Below, piece after piece: positions 1-6,685 of a stretch of 11,079 nucleotides of DNA. The notes beneath the pieces were generated by a model. That model saw nothing but the letters and a program-made list of their open reading frames with translations. It ran no database searches and was not told where the DNA came from. Positions within the stretch are counted from its first letter, which is position 1. Every line of letters starts with the position of its first letter. The stretch lies in contig JAFAPL010000756.1 in assembly GCA_019247135.1 (NCBI GenBank), positions 1 to 11,079 of the forward strand. Direction: 5' to 3'. Both the position numbers and the translations under genes were made by a program. The DNA is from Chloroflexota bacterium (GTDB lineage: Bacteria > Chloroflexota > UBA6077 > CF-72).

Positions 1-2
1 AC

Positions 3-251
3 GGCAAGACATCCGCCGCGGCTGAGGCGGTGCGCAGGAACGTGCGACGGCTTACACGTCGAGGCGTCATTCAGCGGTTCCCCCAGTGGAAGCCGAGTGT
101 ATCGGTCGTGCCCGCGGGCTGCCGCTCGGCTCAGCTTGGCTCTGAGAGCGCCAGCCCGCCTGCCCCGGCGCGGAGCTCGCATGGACCATGGTTAGTGGCG
201 GTCGTGCCCGCGGGCTGCCGCTCGACCGACCCGGAGCTTCAACCTCGCTAG
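3..251 (+). CDS. Possible 3' end of a plus-strand gene (partial, uncertain)
   Basis: An open frame enters from the left edge and ends at TAG 249-251, 82 residues in view. Its first part (AEAVRRNVRRLTRRGVIQRF, about residues 8-27) reads like the recognition helix and wing of a winged-helix protein, a pattern common in DNA-binding regulators. The second half is Pro/Ala/Ser-rich and contains the octapeptide VVPAGCRS twice, 32 residues apart, because the 26-bp DNA repeat recurs in frame (spacing 96 bp). The stop overlaps the stop of the converging exporter gene (sequence CTAG, 248-251), an arrangement also seen at two other junctions here. Against it: no family is recognised, the low-complexity tail could be non-coding, and the repeats can be read as DNA or RNA hairpins instead. 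A frame-2 reading from the left edge stops at 23-25, so the upstream gene could end there instead. Confidence 0.3.
   Translation, partial: GKTSAAAEAVRRNVRRLTRRGVIQRFPQWKPSVSVVPAGCRSAQLGSESASPPAPARSSHGPWLVAVVPAGCRSTDPELQPR
91..131. repeat. Direct repeat copy 1 (103-128) inside a 7-bp inverted repeat
   Basis: Bases 103-128 are identical over 26 bp to bases 199-224. The unit has a perfect 10-bp palindromic core, GCCCGCGGGC. Here it is enclosed by AGCCGAG at 91-97 and its exact reverse complement CTCGGCT at 125-131, so a hairpin or cruciform with a 7-bp outer stem can form. No T-run follows on either strand, so it is not a classical intrinsic terminator. It may be a 3'-end stability element for the exporter transcript or a dispersed repeat of this genome. 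Confidence 0.7.
199..228. repeat. Direct repeat copy 2 (199-224) inside a 6-bp inverted repeat
   Basis: This is the second exact copy of the 26-bp unit, starting 96 bp after copy 1. It lies 20 bp beyond the stop of the exporter gene on the minus strand. CGGTCG (199-204) pairs perfectly with CGACCG (223-228) around the same GCCCGCGGGC core. The pairing arms differ from those of copy 1, so structure is kept through different flanks. Its position just 3' of the exporter stop would suit transcript-end processing or stability, but there is no U-tract. Confidence 0.7.
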
Positions 252-1966
252 GCGGCGGTCTGGCGCGTGCCCTGGGCCGCCCGCTGGTCGCGCGGCTGCA
301 ACGGCGGGAGCGACGGCACGGAGTCGTCACCCACCTGTGCCGCGGTGCTGTCCGGCGCCAGCGGCGCATTGCTCTTCCTGAGCGGCAGCTCTTTCAAAAA
401 CAGGACCGTCACCACGCCGAGCCCCGCGAGCACCGCGCCCAGCAAAAACACGTCCTGCAGCGAGCTCACAAGCGCCAGACGAATAGCGCCGAACAGATCC
501 GCGTACAGCTGCGCGCCCTGCGGCCCCGAGTTGACGAGCGCAGCCTCCAGCGCGCCTGCCGCATTCGGATTCAACAAGATCTGCGGGTTCTGAAACTGCG
601 CCAGAATATCTGCTGGCACAGCCGCCGCGACAGACGGCGGCAGCGCGGCCAGGAAGCTGGGTGCGAACCGATTGGTGAGCAGGCTGCCGAACGCGGCCAC
701 ACCGATCGTGCTGCCGATCGAGCGCGCGAACTGTGTCAGCGACGTGACCACGCCCAACTGGTTCATCCGCACCGAGTTCTGCGCCGCGAGCGTGAACACG
801 GGCATGGCCGGCCCCATCCCCAGACCCATGATGACCATGATCTGCACGATGGTCACGTACTCGGTCTGCGAGTTCATGCGACTGAGCAGAAACATCGCCA
901 GCGTCATCATGCACAGCCCAAACAACCCGACCAGTTTGTACCTACCCGTGCGGCTGATGATCTGACCGCCGATGATCCCGGACACGATGTTGACGATCAT
1001 CATCGGCATCAACACGGTGCCGCTCGTGGTCGCGTCCGTGCCGAGCACACCCTGGATGAAAAGCGGGATGTACAGAATCGTCCCGAACATCCCGATGGCC
1101 ATAAACGTCATGGCCAGCACTGAGACGGTGATGACTCTGTTTCGGAACAGGCTCAGCGGAATGATCGGCTCGCTGGCGCGACTCTCGATCACGCCGAATG
1201 CCACCAGCATGACCAGCGAGATCGCGAACAGGCCAATGATCTGCGGCGAGAGCCAGTCGTAGTCCACGCCGCCTTCGGAGAGTGCCAACAGCAGCGGCAC
1301 CACGCCCGCGACCAGCGTGAGCGCACCGGCGAAGTCGATGCGCCGCCGACGCTGTGCCGGTCGGACGTCGGGGAACGACAGCCACAGCACCGTGAGTGCC
1401 ACGATGCCGACCGGCAGGTTGACGTAAAACACCCACCGCCAGGAAAGATTGTCGGTCAGGTAGCCACCGAGCAATGGCCCGATGATGCTGGCCAGGCCGA
1501 AGATGCCGCTGAACACGCCCTGAACGCGGCCCCGTTCCGCCGGTGGGAAGATCTGGGAGATCACCGTGAACACGGTCGAGGTCAGCACGCCGCCCGCGAG
1601 ACCCTGCAAACCGCGGAACAGGATGAGCTCCGTCATGTTCTGGCTCAGGCCGCACAGCGCCGACGTGAGGACGAACAGCGACGCGCTGCCGAGCAGGAAC
1701 ATCTTCCGCCCGTACATGTCCGACAGCTTGCCGCTGACCGGGACGACTGCTGTGCTCGTGAGCAGATACGCCGTGGTGACCCAGGCGTAGTGTTGAAAAC
1801 CTTGCAGCTCGGCGACGATGCGCGGCATTGCCGTGCCGACGATCGTCTGGTCGAGCGCGGACAACAGCAGGCCGAGCATCAGCCCGGCGACGGTCAGGAT
1901 CAAATCGCGCCGGTCGAGAGCGGTAAAGCTCACGGGCGCAGCGGCGCGCTGGTTCGTGACTTGCAA
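248..1966 (-). CDS. DHA2-family MFS transporter (EmrB/QacA type drug or metabolite exporter)
   Basis: The product (572 aa) is an inner-membrane, proton-coupled exporter of the 14-helix DHA2 group, whose members expel drugs, dyes or lipophilic metabolites. Visible family signatures are the helix-1 motif LDQTIVGTAMPRI (38-50), motif A with GKLSDMYGRK (79-88) after helix 2, the antiporter motif C region GIFGLASIIGPLLGG (154-168), and a WRWVFYVNLPVG segment near 176-187 typical of DHA2. Length matches the family, with a charged, Pro-rich cytoplasmic tail of about 45 residues. The start is TTG at 1966: an in-frame stop lies 21 bp upstream, no ATG or GTG lies before helix 1 except GTG at codon 12, and a TATAAC box sits 6 nt upstream. 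No HlyD/EmrA-type adaptor is adjacent, so it probably acts alone. Substrate cannot be told from sequence. Confidence 0.93.
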   Translation of the reverse strand: MQVTNQRAAAPVSFTALDRRDLILTVAGLMLGLLLSALDQTIVGTAMPRIVAELQGFQHYAWVTTAYLLTSTAVVPVSGKLSDMYGRKMFLLGSASLFVLTSALCGLSQNMTELILFRGLQGLAGGVLTSTVFTVISQIFPPAERGRVQGVFSGIFGLASIIGPLLGGYLTDNLSWRWVFYVNLPVGIVALTVLWLSFPDVRPAQRRRRIDFAGALTLVAGVVPLLLALSEGGVDYDWLSPQIIGLFAISLVMLVAFGVIESRASEPIIPLSLFRNRVITVSVLAMTFMAIGMFGTILYIPLFIQGVLGTDATTSGTVLMPMMIVNIVSGIIGGQIISRTGRYKLVGLFGLCMMTLAMFLLSRMNSQTEYVTIVQIMVIMGLGMGPAMPVFTLAAQNSVRMNQLGVVTSLTQFARSIGSTIGVAAFGSLLTNRFAPSFLAALPPSVAAAVPADILAQFQNPQILLNPNAAGALEAALVNSGPQGAQLYADLFGAIRLALVSSLQDVFLLGAVLAGLGVVTVLFLKELPLRKSNAPLAPDSTAAQVGDDSVPSLPPLQPRDQRAAQGTRQTAA

Positions 1967-1981
1967 CCCTACGTTATAGGG
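1967..1981. promoter_or_regulatory. Inverted repeat CCCTA-N5-TAGGG over the exporter promoter
   Basis: The 15-bp inverted repeat CCCTA-CGTTA-TAGGG covers the -10 box and abuts the start codon. A repressor bound here would block polymerase directly, as TetR- and MarR-type regulators do at many exporter genes. No regulator gene is next to it in the window. The arms are only 5 bp, so chance is possible. Confidence 0.35.
1972..1977 (-). promoter_or_regulatory. -10 box (TATAAC) of the exporter gene, probably leaderless
   Basis: On the minus strand TATAAC is followed by six bases (GTAGGG) and then the TTG start codon at 1966-1964. With normal -10 geometry the first transcribed base would be the start codon itself. 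No Shine-Dalgarno sequence is present. No convincing -35 box is seen 16-18 bp upstream. Confidence 0.45.
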
Positions 1982-2037
1982 GTAAAGTCAGGCGGCGAAT
2001 CGGCCCAGCACGGCGGGCGGGCCACACGCACGTGATC

Positions 2038-2073
2038 AAAAATAACCTCAAAAGAGCGGCAACGTCGTTGCTC
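2038..2073 (-). terminator. Weak terminator-like hairpin plus T-run after the SRAP gene
   Basis: On the minus strand the last codons contain GCAAC-GAC-GTTGC (plus 2059-2071), with GAG/CTC able to pair outside it across a bulge. TTTT (2053-2050) and then TTATTTTT (2045-2038) follow just past the TGA. The stem is short and overlaps coding sequence, so efficiency is doubtful. Confidence 0.22.
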
Positions 2074-2716
2074 GCGGCGTGGCGGGCTGCAGAACCTCGG
2101 GGCCTTCGTTAACCCACGCGTTCACCAGTGGTCCGACTTCGTACGCCTGCATGTCTTCAGCTGGGTAAGGCGCGAGCAACGGCAACGCGGTTTCCAGTGA
2201 TACGGAAGGGTCGAGCCATGTCTGCTCGTCGTCAGGTCGCATGATCGCCGGCATGCGATCGTGGATCGGCAGCACTAGCGCGTTCGGCCCCGTGGTGAGA
2301 ATCGTCGCCGTAGGCGGACCGCCGTGCACGCCCGGCAGCCACAAGCCGGCGAATGCGAACAGGCCGTTGTTTCGCAGACAGATGTGCATGGGCGCGCCGG
2401 ACTGCCATTCGTAGAAGCCCGTCGCCGGAATCAGGCAGCGCTGGCAATCCCGAAACATGCGACTGCCGAGGATCGACTCCACCCTGGCGTTGATGGGGGG
2501 TGGGTGGCGCCGCCCAGAGCGCGACAGCCAGAACGGTTCCAGTCCCCAACGCGCCATCAGCGCGTGAGCCCGCGCGCCAGGCTCACGCACGAGCGTCAGG
2601 ATGTCCTGCGCTGGCGCGATATTGAAGCGCGGTTCGATCCGCCGCTCGTGCCAGTCCACGAACCCGAACCGCGCCTGAATGTCCTTCGGCTTCGTCAGAT
2701 TGAACCGCCCACACAC
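2048..2716 (-). CDS. SRAP family protein (YedK/HMCES type), abasic-site DNA-protein crosslinker
   Basis: SRAP proteins bind abasic sites in single-stranded DNA at stalled forks and form a stable thiazolidine crosslink through Cys2 after the initiator Met is removed. This 222-aa protein has every expected feature: Cys2 in MCGRF (1-5), FNIAPAQ (31-37), INARVES (75-81) with Asn76 and Arg78, IPATGFYEW (96-104) with the catalytic Glu103, and IHDRMP (151-156) with His152. The C-terminal LVNAWVNEGPEVLQP segment matches the family's conserved end. The start must be GTG at 2716, because Cys2 has to follow the initiator. It lies 14 bp after the HdeD-like gene on the same strand, and TACAGT 7 nt before the GTG suggests an additional promoter of its own. 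I expect an active enzyme; no truncation is seen. Confidence 0.95.
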   Translation of the reverse strand: MCGRFNLTKPKDIQARFGFVDWHERRIEPRFNIAPAQDILTLVREPGARAHALMARWGLEPFWLSRSGRRHPPPINARVESILGSRMFRDCQRCLIPATGFYEWQSGAPMHICLRNNGLFAFAGLWLPGVHGGPPTATILTTGPNALVLPIHDRMPAIMRPDDEQTWLDPSVSLETALPLLAPYPAEDMQAYEVGPLVNAWVNEGPEVLQPATPRATTLPLF

Positions 2717-2723
2717 ACGCGCA

Positions 2724-2729
2724 ACTGTA
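2724..2729 (-). promoter_or_regulatory. -10 box (TACAGT) of the SRAP gene, probably leaderless
   Basis: TACAGT on the minus strand is followed by seven bases and the GTG start. No Shine-Dalgarno is present in the 14-bp gap after the preceding gene. The spacing resembles the TANNNT boxes before three other genes in this window, which supports an internal promoter rather than only read-through. Confidence 0.4.
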
Positions 2730-2730
2730 C

Positions 2731-3312
2731 TCAGGGAGCGGCGGCGGCGCCTCCGAGCGGGGCCTGGCCGGACGTGGCCACACTGTGCTCACGCAGCCGC
2801 CAGGCGAGCACGAGCAGGGTGATGCCGAAGATGATGGCGTAGGCGCCGATCAGGAAGATCACGGCCAGCGCGCCCGTGCCTGGAGAGACCAGCAGCACGA
2901 TCCCGAACACGATGGACAGGATGCCGCCGAGGATCAACCCGAACTCGTTGGTGATGACGTGGCGCAGTCGGATGGCCTCGACGATTTCCAGGACGCCCGT
3001 AATGATGGCCCAGAAGGCGATGATGTACAGCAGGACCAGCGCAGTCAGCCCGGGCCAGACAAATGCCGCGAGCCCAGCCAGAACGCTGACCAGACCCTCG
3101 ACCGCCAGCGCAATGCGATGCTGCGTCTCACCCCTGAAGGCCGCGATCAGGGCCAGAACGCCGTCGACCAGTGCATACGCGCCAAACAGGATGACCAGCA
3201 CCGCCAGCGTCATACCCGGCCAGATGAAAGCCAGGATGCCGAAGATAACCGCGGCAATGCCGCGCAAGGCAAGTACCCACCAATATCGCGCAAGCTGGGT
3301 TGCAGCCAACAT
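2731..3312 (-). CDS. HdeD-family (DUF308) six-helix membrane protein
   Basis: A 193-aa integral membrane protein of the HdeD/DUF308 family. E. coli HdeD is linked to acid resistance at high cell density, but the molecular role of the family is not settled. Three homologous two-helix units are visible at about residues 18-59, 73-114 and 132-173. Each has a G-x(2-3)-V/I-x-x-G turn, an aromatic/Pro-Gly motif (IWPG 30-33, VWPG 85-88, VSPG 142-145) and a second helix ending near an acidic or basic residue. A short basic loop and an Ala/Gly-rich tail (174-193) follow. The start is ATG 3312, not the longer frame opening at 3387: AAAGGAG lies 9 nt before this ATG and the extra 25 residues are polar and unlike the family. 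It precedes the SRAP gene by 14 bp, suggesting co-transcription. Confidence 0.88.
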   Translation of the reverse strand: MLAATQLARYWWVLALRGIAAVIFGILAFIWPGMTLAVLVILFGAYALVDGVLALIAAFRGETQHRIALAVEGLVSVLAGLAAFVWPGLTALVLLYIIAFWAIITGVLEIVEAIRLRHVITNEFGLILGGILSIVFGIVLLVSPGTGALAVIFLIGAYAIIFGITLLVLAWRLREHSVATSGQAPLGGAAAAP

Positions 3313-3321
3313 ACGCGTTCG

Positions 3322-3328
3322 CTCCTTT
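3322..3328 (-). promoter_or_regulatory. Ribosome binding site that fixes the HdeD-like start
   Basis: AAAGGAG on the minus strand, 9 nt before ATG 3312. It is one of the best Shine-Dalgarno sequences in the window and rules in the 193-aa form over the 218-aa one. Confidence 0.7.
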
Positions 3329-3333
3329 CGCCT

Positions 3334-3350
3334 GGATACGCCCAGTATCC
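3334..3350. promoter_or_regulatory. Inverted repeat GGATAC-N5-GTATCC upstream of the HdeD-like gene
   Basis: A perfect 6-bp inverted repeat with a 5-bp centre lies just upstream of the Shine-Dalgarno of the HdeD-like gene. On the minus strand TTGTGT (3362-3357) with TATCCA 18 bp later gives a weak promoter match that overlaps this repeat, so it could be an operator. It lies in the 131-bp divergent gap between this gene and the ABC receptor gene. Confidence 0.35.
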
Positions 3351-3382
3351 CACCGTACACAAGGCCTCCGGTCGGTTTTTCC

Positions 3383-3412
3383 GTCACTACCGCGGAACGA
3401 GTGCTCTACACT
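3383..3412 (+). promoter_or_regulatory. Possible promoter of the ABC importer operon
   Basis: TACACT (3407-3412) is a fair -10 box, and GTCACT (3383-3388) 18 bp upstream is a weak -35. Transcription would begin near 3419 and give a leader of about 25 nt containing AAAGGA (3427-3432), 11 nt before the ATG at 3444. Unlike several other genes here this one therefore has a leader and a Shine-Dalgarno. Confidence 0.35.
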
Positions 3413-3443
3413 TGCGCCGATTTCTGAAAGGAACCTGTGAGCC

Positions 3444-4817
3444 ATGCCCAAAGCTCTGGTGAGGCAGGCGACCGCGCTGCTCCCGGTGGTCGTCCTGCTG
3501 TTCGTCCTCGGCTGTTCGAACGCCGCGCCGGCGGCGCCAACAAGCTCGAGCGCCGGCGCCGCCCAGCCCGCATCGGCCGGCACGGGCGCGAGCGGCGGCG
3601 GGACTCCGGTCGAGATCAGCCTGCACTACCCGGTCGGCGTCTCGGGCCCGCTGGCCAAGATCATCGACGGTTACATGGGCGAATTCAACCAGCAGAACCC
3701 GGGCATCAAGGTCACTCCGGTCTATGACGGTGACTACGTGAGCGTCGCAGCCAAGGTGCTCCAGCTCGCTCAGGCAGGTACGCCGGCCGACGTCGCCATC
3801 GTCAATGCCGCCGCCATGTATCAGCTCACAGACGCAAACACGGTCATTCCGCTGGACGACCTGATCGCGCAATCCGGCGGCGACAGCTACATCAACGACT
3901 TCTACCCCGCCTTTCTCGCCAATTCGCAAATGGGCGGCCATACCTGGAGTATTCCCTTTCAGCGCAGCACGCTCGTCCTCTACTACAACAAAGATCTGTT
4001 CCAGCAGGCAGGCATCGCCAATGCGCCGCAAAGTTGGGACGAAATGGTCCAGGATGCTCAAAAACTGACCGAGAAGGATGCCAGCGGCAACATCACGCGT
4101 TACGGTGTTGGCTTTCCTTCCTCCGGCACGGCGTACTGGGAATTTCAGGCGCTGGCGATCGAGTCCGGACAAAACGTGTTCGACAACAACACCGGCAACA
4201 AAGTCTTCTTCAATTCTCCAGCATCGGTGCAGTCGCTCCAGTTCCTGATCGACCTCGACAAGAAGTACAACGTCAGTCCACCCGGCGCGGTCAACTGGGA
4301 CACCCTACCAAGCGACTTCGCGGCCGGAAAATTCGGCATGATCTATCACTCGACGGGCAGCCTGACGAGTGTGCTCAAGAGCGCTCAATTCAATGTCGGT
4401 GTGGCCATACTGCCGAAGAACCAGCAGTACGGAACGCCAACTGGCGGCGGCAACCTCTACATCATGAAGGGGATTCCGGCCGATCATCAGGCGGCCGCCT
4501 GGAAGCTCATCCAGTGGTTGAGCACACCGGAGCGTGAAGCGCAGTGGAGCATCGACAGCGGGTACGTCGCTCCACGCAAGACGGCATACGATACGCCCGC
4601 CCTGAAGGAATACACGACCAAATATCCGCAGGCGCTCGTCGCGCGTGACCAGTTGCAATACGCGCAGAACGAGCTTGGGACGCACGAGATGGTCCAGGTG
4701 CAGAAGATCCTCAGCGACGCCATCCAGGCCGGCATCACCGGCCAGGCGGCTCCCCAGGAAGCGCTGGATCAGGCGCAACAAGCCGCGACGCAGGTGCTTT
4801 CTCAATATCAGACATAA
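3444..4817 (+). CDS. ABC importer substrate-binding lipoprotein, CUT1/UgpB-like
   Basis: This extracellular receptor (457 aa) captures a carbohydrate-type ligand and delivers it to the two permeases encoded downstream. An N-terminal signal (Lys3, Arg7, hydrophobic 9-22) ends in the lipobox VLGC with Cys24 as lipidation site. An Ala/Ser/Gly/Pro linker to about residue 53 tethers the domain to the membrane. The family-1 binding fold follows: GDYVSVAAKVLQL (96-108), PFQRSTLVLYYNKDLF (171-186), STGSL (303-307), GGGNLYIMKG (334-343), GYVAPRKTAYD (373-383) and the PQEALDQA end (437-444). These segments align, from memory, with E. coli UgpB. Two UgpB ligand positions seem changed (Glu to Asn121, Arg to Glu410), so the ligand need not be glycerol-3-phosphate; an oligosaccharide or polyol is equally possible. 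A putative promoter and a Shine-Dalgarno precede it. Confidence 0.93.
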   Translation: MPKALVRQATALLPVVVLLFVLGCSNAAPAAPTSSSAGAAQPASAGTGASGGGTPVEISLHYPVGVSGPLAKIIDGYMGEFNQQNPGIKVTPVYDGDYVSVAAKVLQLAQAGTPADVAIVNAAAMYQLTDANTVIPLDDLIAQSGGDSYINDFYPAFLANSQMGGHTWSIPFQRSTLVLYYNKDLFQQAGIANAPQSWDEMVQDAQKLTEKDASGNITRYGVGFPSSGTAYWEFQALAIESGQNVFDNNTGNKVFFNSPASVQSLQFLIDLDKKYNVSPPGAVNWDTLPSDFAAGKFGMIYHSTGSLTSVLKSAQFNVGVAILPKNQQYGTPTGGGNLYIMKGIPADHQAAAWKLIQWLSTPEREAQWSIDSGYVAPRKTAYDTPALKEYTTKYPQALVARDQLQYAQNELGTHEMVQVQKILSDAIQAGITGQAAPQEALDQAQQAATQVLSQYQT

Positions 4818-4851
4818 CTGGCGGGTTGCGGGTCTTTTCGATCGTCCTGAT

Positions 4852-4864
4852 CTCGTCGCACGAG
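4852..4864 (+). other. Small hairpin in the receptor-permease gap
   Basis: CTCGT-CGC-ACGAG forms a 5-bp stem with a 3-nt loop in the 87-bp gap between the receptor and first permease genes. There is no U-tract. Such gaps often hold structures that leave more receptor mRNA than permease mRNA, but this stem is short and may be chance. Confidence 0.2.
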
Positions 4865-4890
4865 CAGCGCTTCTCGGAGGAACGCCGCGC

Positions 4891-4897
4891 AAAGGTG
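4891..4897 (+). promoter_or_regulatory. Ribosome binding site of the first permease gene
   Basis: AAAGGTG lies 7 nt before ATG 4905 and supports that start. A stronger-looking CGGAGGA at 4876-4882 is too far away (22 nt) to serve it. Confidence 0.5.
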
Positions 4898-4904
4898 TTG
4901 CACA

Positions 4905-5858
4905 ATGGCTGCGCCTGAGACTGTGATTGTCGCCGCGGCCGAGGACCGCGCGCAGGCCGTCGTCGGACCACGCACAGCAGCCCGCTGGGATCGACGCGCA
5001 CTGCACGCGTATTTGTTGTTGCTGCCCTCGCTCGTTTTCCTCATCCCGTTCACCATCTGGCCGGCGCTGCGGGTCATCTATACCAGCTTATTCCTGGTCG
5101 ACATCAGCCACCCCAATCCGACGTTCATAGGACTCGGCAACTTCGTCGCCGAATTCACCAATCCGATTTTCTTGCAGGTGCTGCGCAACACGGCAATTTA
5201 CACGCTGGGAACCGTCCCGATCAGTGTCGTCCTCGCGCTCTTGCTGGCGATCGAAGTCAACAAACGCCTCAAGCTCTCGGGCTTTTTCCGTACCGCGCTG
5301 TTTTATCCAACCATTCTGCCGACGGTCGGCGCCGCGGCCATCTGGCTGTTTATCTATGTGCCGAGTTTCGGACTGATCGATCGGTTCCTGTCGGTCTTCG
5401 GCGTGGGCAGCCACAACTGGCTGGGCGACCCCGGCCTGGTTTTGCCCGCCCTGATGCTGATCATGATCTGGAAACAGACCGGCTACTTCATGGTCTTCTA
5501 TCTGGCCGGACTCCAGAGTCTTCCGCAATCGGTGTTCGAAGCCGCGGAACTGGACGGCGCGGGCGGTTGGCGCTCGCTGATTTCGCTGACGGTGCCGCTG
5601 TTGTCCGGCACGACCGTCTTCGTAACAACTGTCGCCTTCGTCGATTCATTTCAGACGGTCGACCAGCTCTTTATTCTCACACAGGGCGGCCCGAACAATA
5701 GTAGTAGCCTGCTCCTGTACTGGCTGTACATCGAAGGCTTTCATAATTTCAACGTCGGCCGAGCGAGCGCGGTAACCGTGGTGATGATCGTCATCGTCCT
5801 GGCGGTGAGTCTGTTCAACTTCCGCTTTCAGGATCGAGAGGCGCACTACGAGTCATGA
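4905..5858 (+). CDS. ABC sugar transporter permease, MalF/UgpA type
   Basis: The first inner-membrane subunit of the importer (317 aa). After a polar N-terminus of about 33 residues the first helix begins at LHAYLLLLPSLVFLIPF (33-49), the usual CUT1 opening. A conserved RTALFYPTILPTVGAAAIW segment follows at 129-147. The EAA loop that docks to the ATPase is intact at 212-230 (EAAELDGAGGWRSLISLTV, with Glu212, Asp217 and Gly218). LFILTQGGPNNSS (255-267) is the typical periplasmic signature of UgpA/MalF-like subunits. Six helices are likely, and length is normal. It follows the receptor gene by 87 bp, and its last codons overlap the next permease by 4 bp (ATGA), so the two permeases are translationally coupled. 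The cognate ATPase is not in view and may be a shared MsmX/UgpC-like protein encoded elsewhere. Confidence 0.93.
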   Translation: MAAPETVIVAAAEDRAQAVVGPRTAARWDRRALHAYLLLLPSLVFLIPFTIWPALRVIYTSLFLVDISHPNPTFIGLGNFVAEFTNPIFLQVLRNTAIYTLGTVPISVVLALLLAIEVNKRLKLSGFFRTALFYPTILPTVGAAAIWLFIYVPSFGLIDRFLSVFGVGSHNWLGDPGLVLPALMLIMIWKQTGYFMVFYLAGLQSLPQSVFEAAELDGAGGWRSLISLTVPLLSGTTVFVTTVAFVDSFQTVDQLFILTQGGPNNSSSLLLYWLYIEGFHNFNVGRASAVTVVMIVIVLAVSLFNFRFQDREAHYES

Positions 5859-6685
5859 CCAGCACACGTCGTCTGGACTTACTGCGCACGAATGCGGTTC
5901 TGCTCGTCGTGTGTGTCGTGTGGATCCTGCCGTTCATCTGGGCGGTCGGCACGTCGCTTCGCCCGTCAAACTTGCCCGTCGGCACGGGTTGGCTGTGGCT
6001 GCCCGGTTCGCCGACGCTAGCCAATTTCGGTGATGCCTGGAGCGCAGCGCCGTTCGTGATCTATTACGCGAACACGATCATCATCTGCGCGGGCATCCTG
6101 ATCGTACAACTGTTCACCATCACGCTCGGCGGTTACGCGTTCGCGCGCAAGAAGTTTCCAGGGCGTGACGTCTTGTTCACGCTCTTCTTGATCCAGTTGC
6201 TGGTACCGCTGCCCGTGCTGGCCGAGCCGAATTTTCTGACCATGCGCGATCTGCACCTGATCGACAACAAACTGGCGATCATGCTGCCGTATATGGCGTC
6301 TGGATTCGGCGTGTTCTTGATGCGCCAGGCCTTTCGAGGAGTGCCGGTCGAGCTGGAGGAGGCCGCTGTCCTGGATGGCGCGAGCTGGTGGCAGGTGCTG
6401 TGGTTCGTGTTCATCCCGCTGACTCGGCCTGCGCTGGTTGCGTTCTCGATCGTGTCGATCGTCTTCCACTGGAACGATTTTCTGTGGCCGTTGATCGTGA
6501 CGAACACTCCCGCAGCGCGCCCACTGACGGTTGGGCTGGCATCCTTCGCAACCGCGGGCGAGAACGGCGCGCAGTTCCCGCTGATCATGGCCGGCAGCCT
6601 GCTCGTGATGGCGCCAGTGCTGATTGGATTCCTGCTCTTCCAACGTCAGTTCGTGGCGAGCTTCGTGCAATCCGGCTTCAAGTGA
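5855..6685 (+). CDS. ABC sugar transporter permease, MalG/UgpE type
   Basis: The second permease (276 aa), partner of the MalF-like subunit. It has the typical short N-terminus, the first helix at about 13-33 ending in WAVGTSLRPS, the GGYAFARKKFPGRD loop (92-105), and the EAA loop with EEAAVLDGASWWQVLWFVFIP (168-188; Glu169, Asp174, Gly175). The FHWNDFLWPLIV segment (204-215) and C-terminal FQRQFVASFVQSGFK are family hallmarks. Its ATG overlaps the stop of the upstream gene (ATGA), so it needs no separate ribosome binding site. Its 3' end overlaps the converging dehydrogenase gene by 8 bp. No frameshift or missing motif is seen. Confidence 0.93.
   Translation: MTSTRRLDLLRTNAVLLVVCVVWILPFIWAVGTSLRPSNLPVGTGWLWLPGSPTLANFGDAWSAAPFVIYYANTIIICAGILIVQLFTITLGGYAFARKKFPGRDVLFTLFLIQLLVPLPVLAEPNFLTMRDLHLIDNKLAIMLPYMASGFGVFLMRQAFRGVPVELEEAAVLDGASWWQVLWFVFIPLTRPALVAFSIVSIVFHWNDFLWPLIVTNTPAARPLTVGLASFATAGENGAQFPLIMAGSLLVMAPVLIGFLLFQRQFVASFVQSGFK

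Noticed and set aside
91..228. CRISPR array or IS end for the 26-bp repeats
   Set aside because: Only two copies with a 70-bp separation, no transposase, no target duplication and no cas genes.
188..1123. Long plus-strand open frame (311 aa)
   Set aside because: It is antisense to the DHA2 exporter, rich in Arg/His/Gln, without any family pattern; a shadow of the GC-rich coding strand.
3313..3387. Longer N-terminus for the HdeD-like protein
   Set aside because: The extra 25 residues are polar and unlike the family, while AAAGGAG lies 9 nt before ATG 3312.
4818..4904. Intrinsic terminator between receptor and permease genes
   Set aside because: Only a 5-bp stem with no U-tract is present, and the permeases have no separate promoter that I can see.
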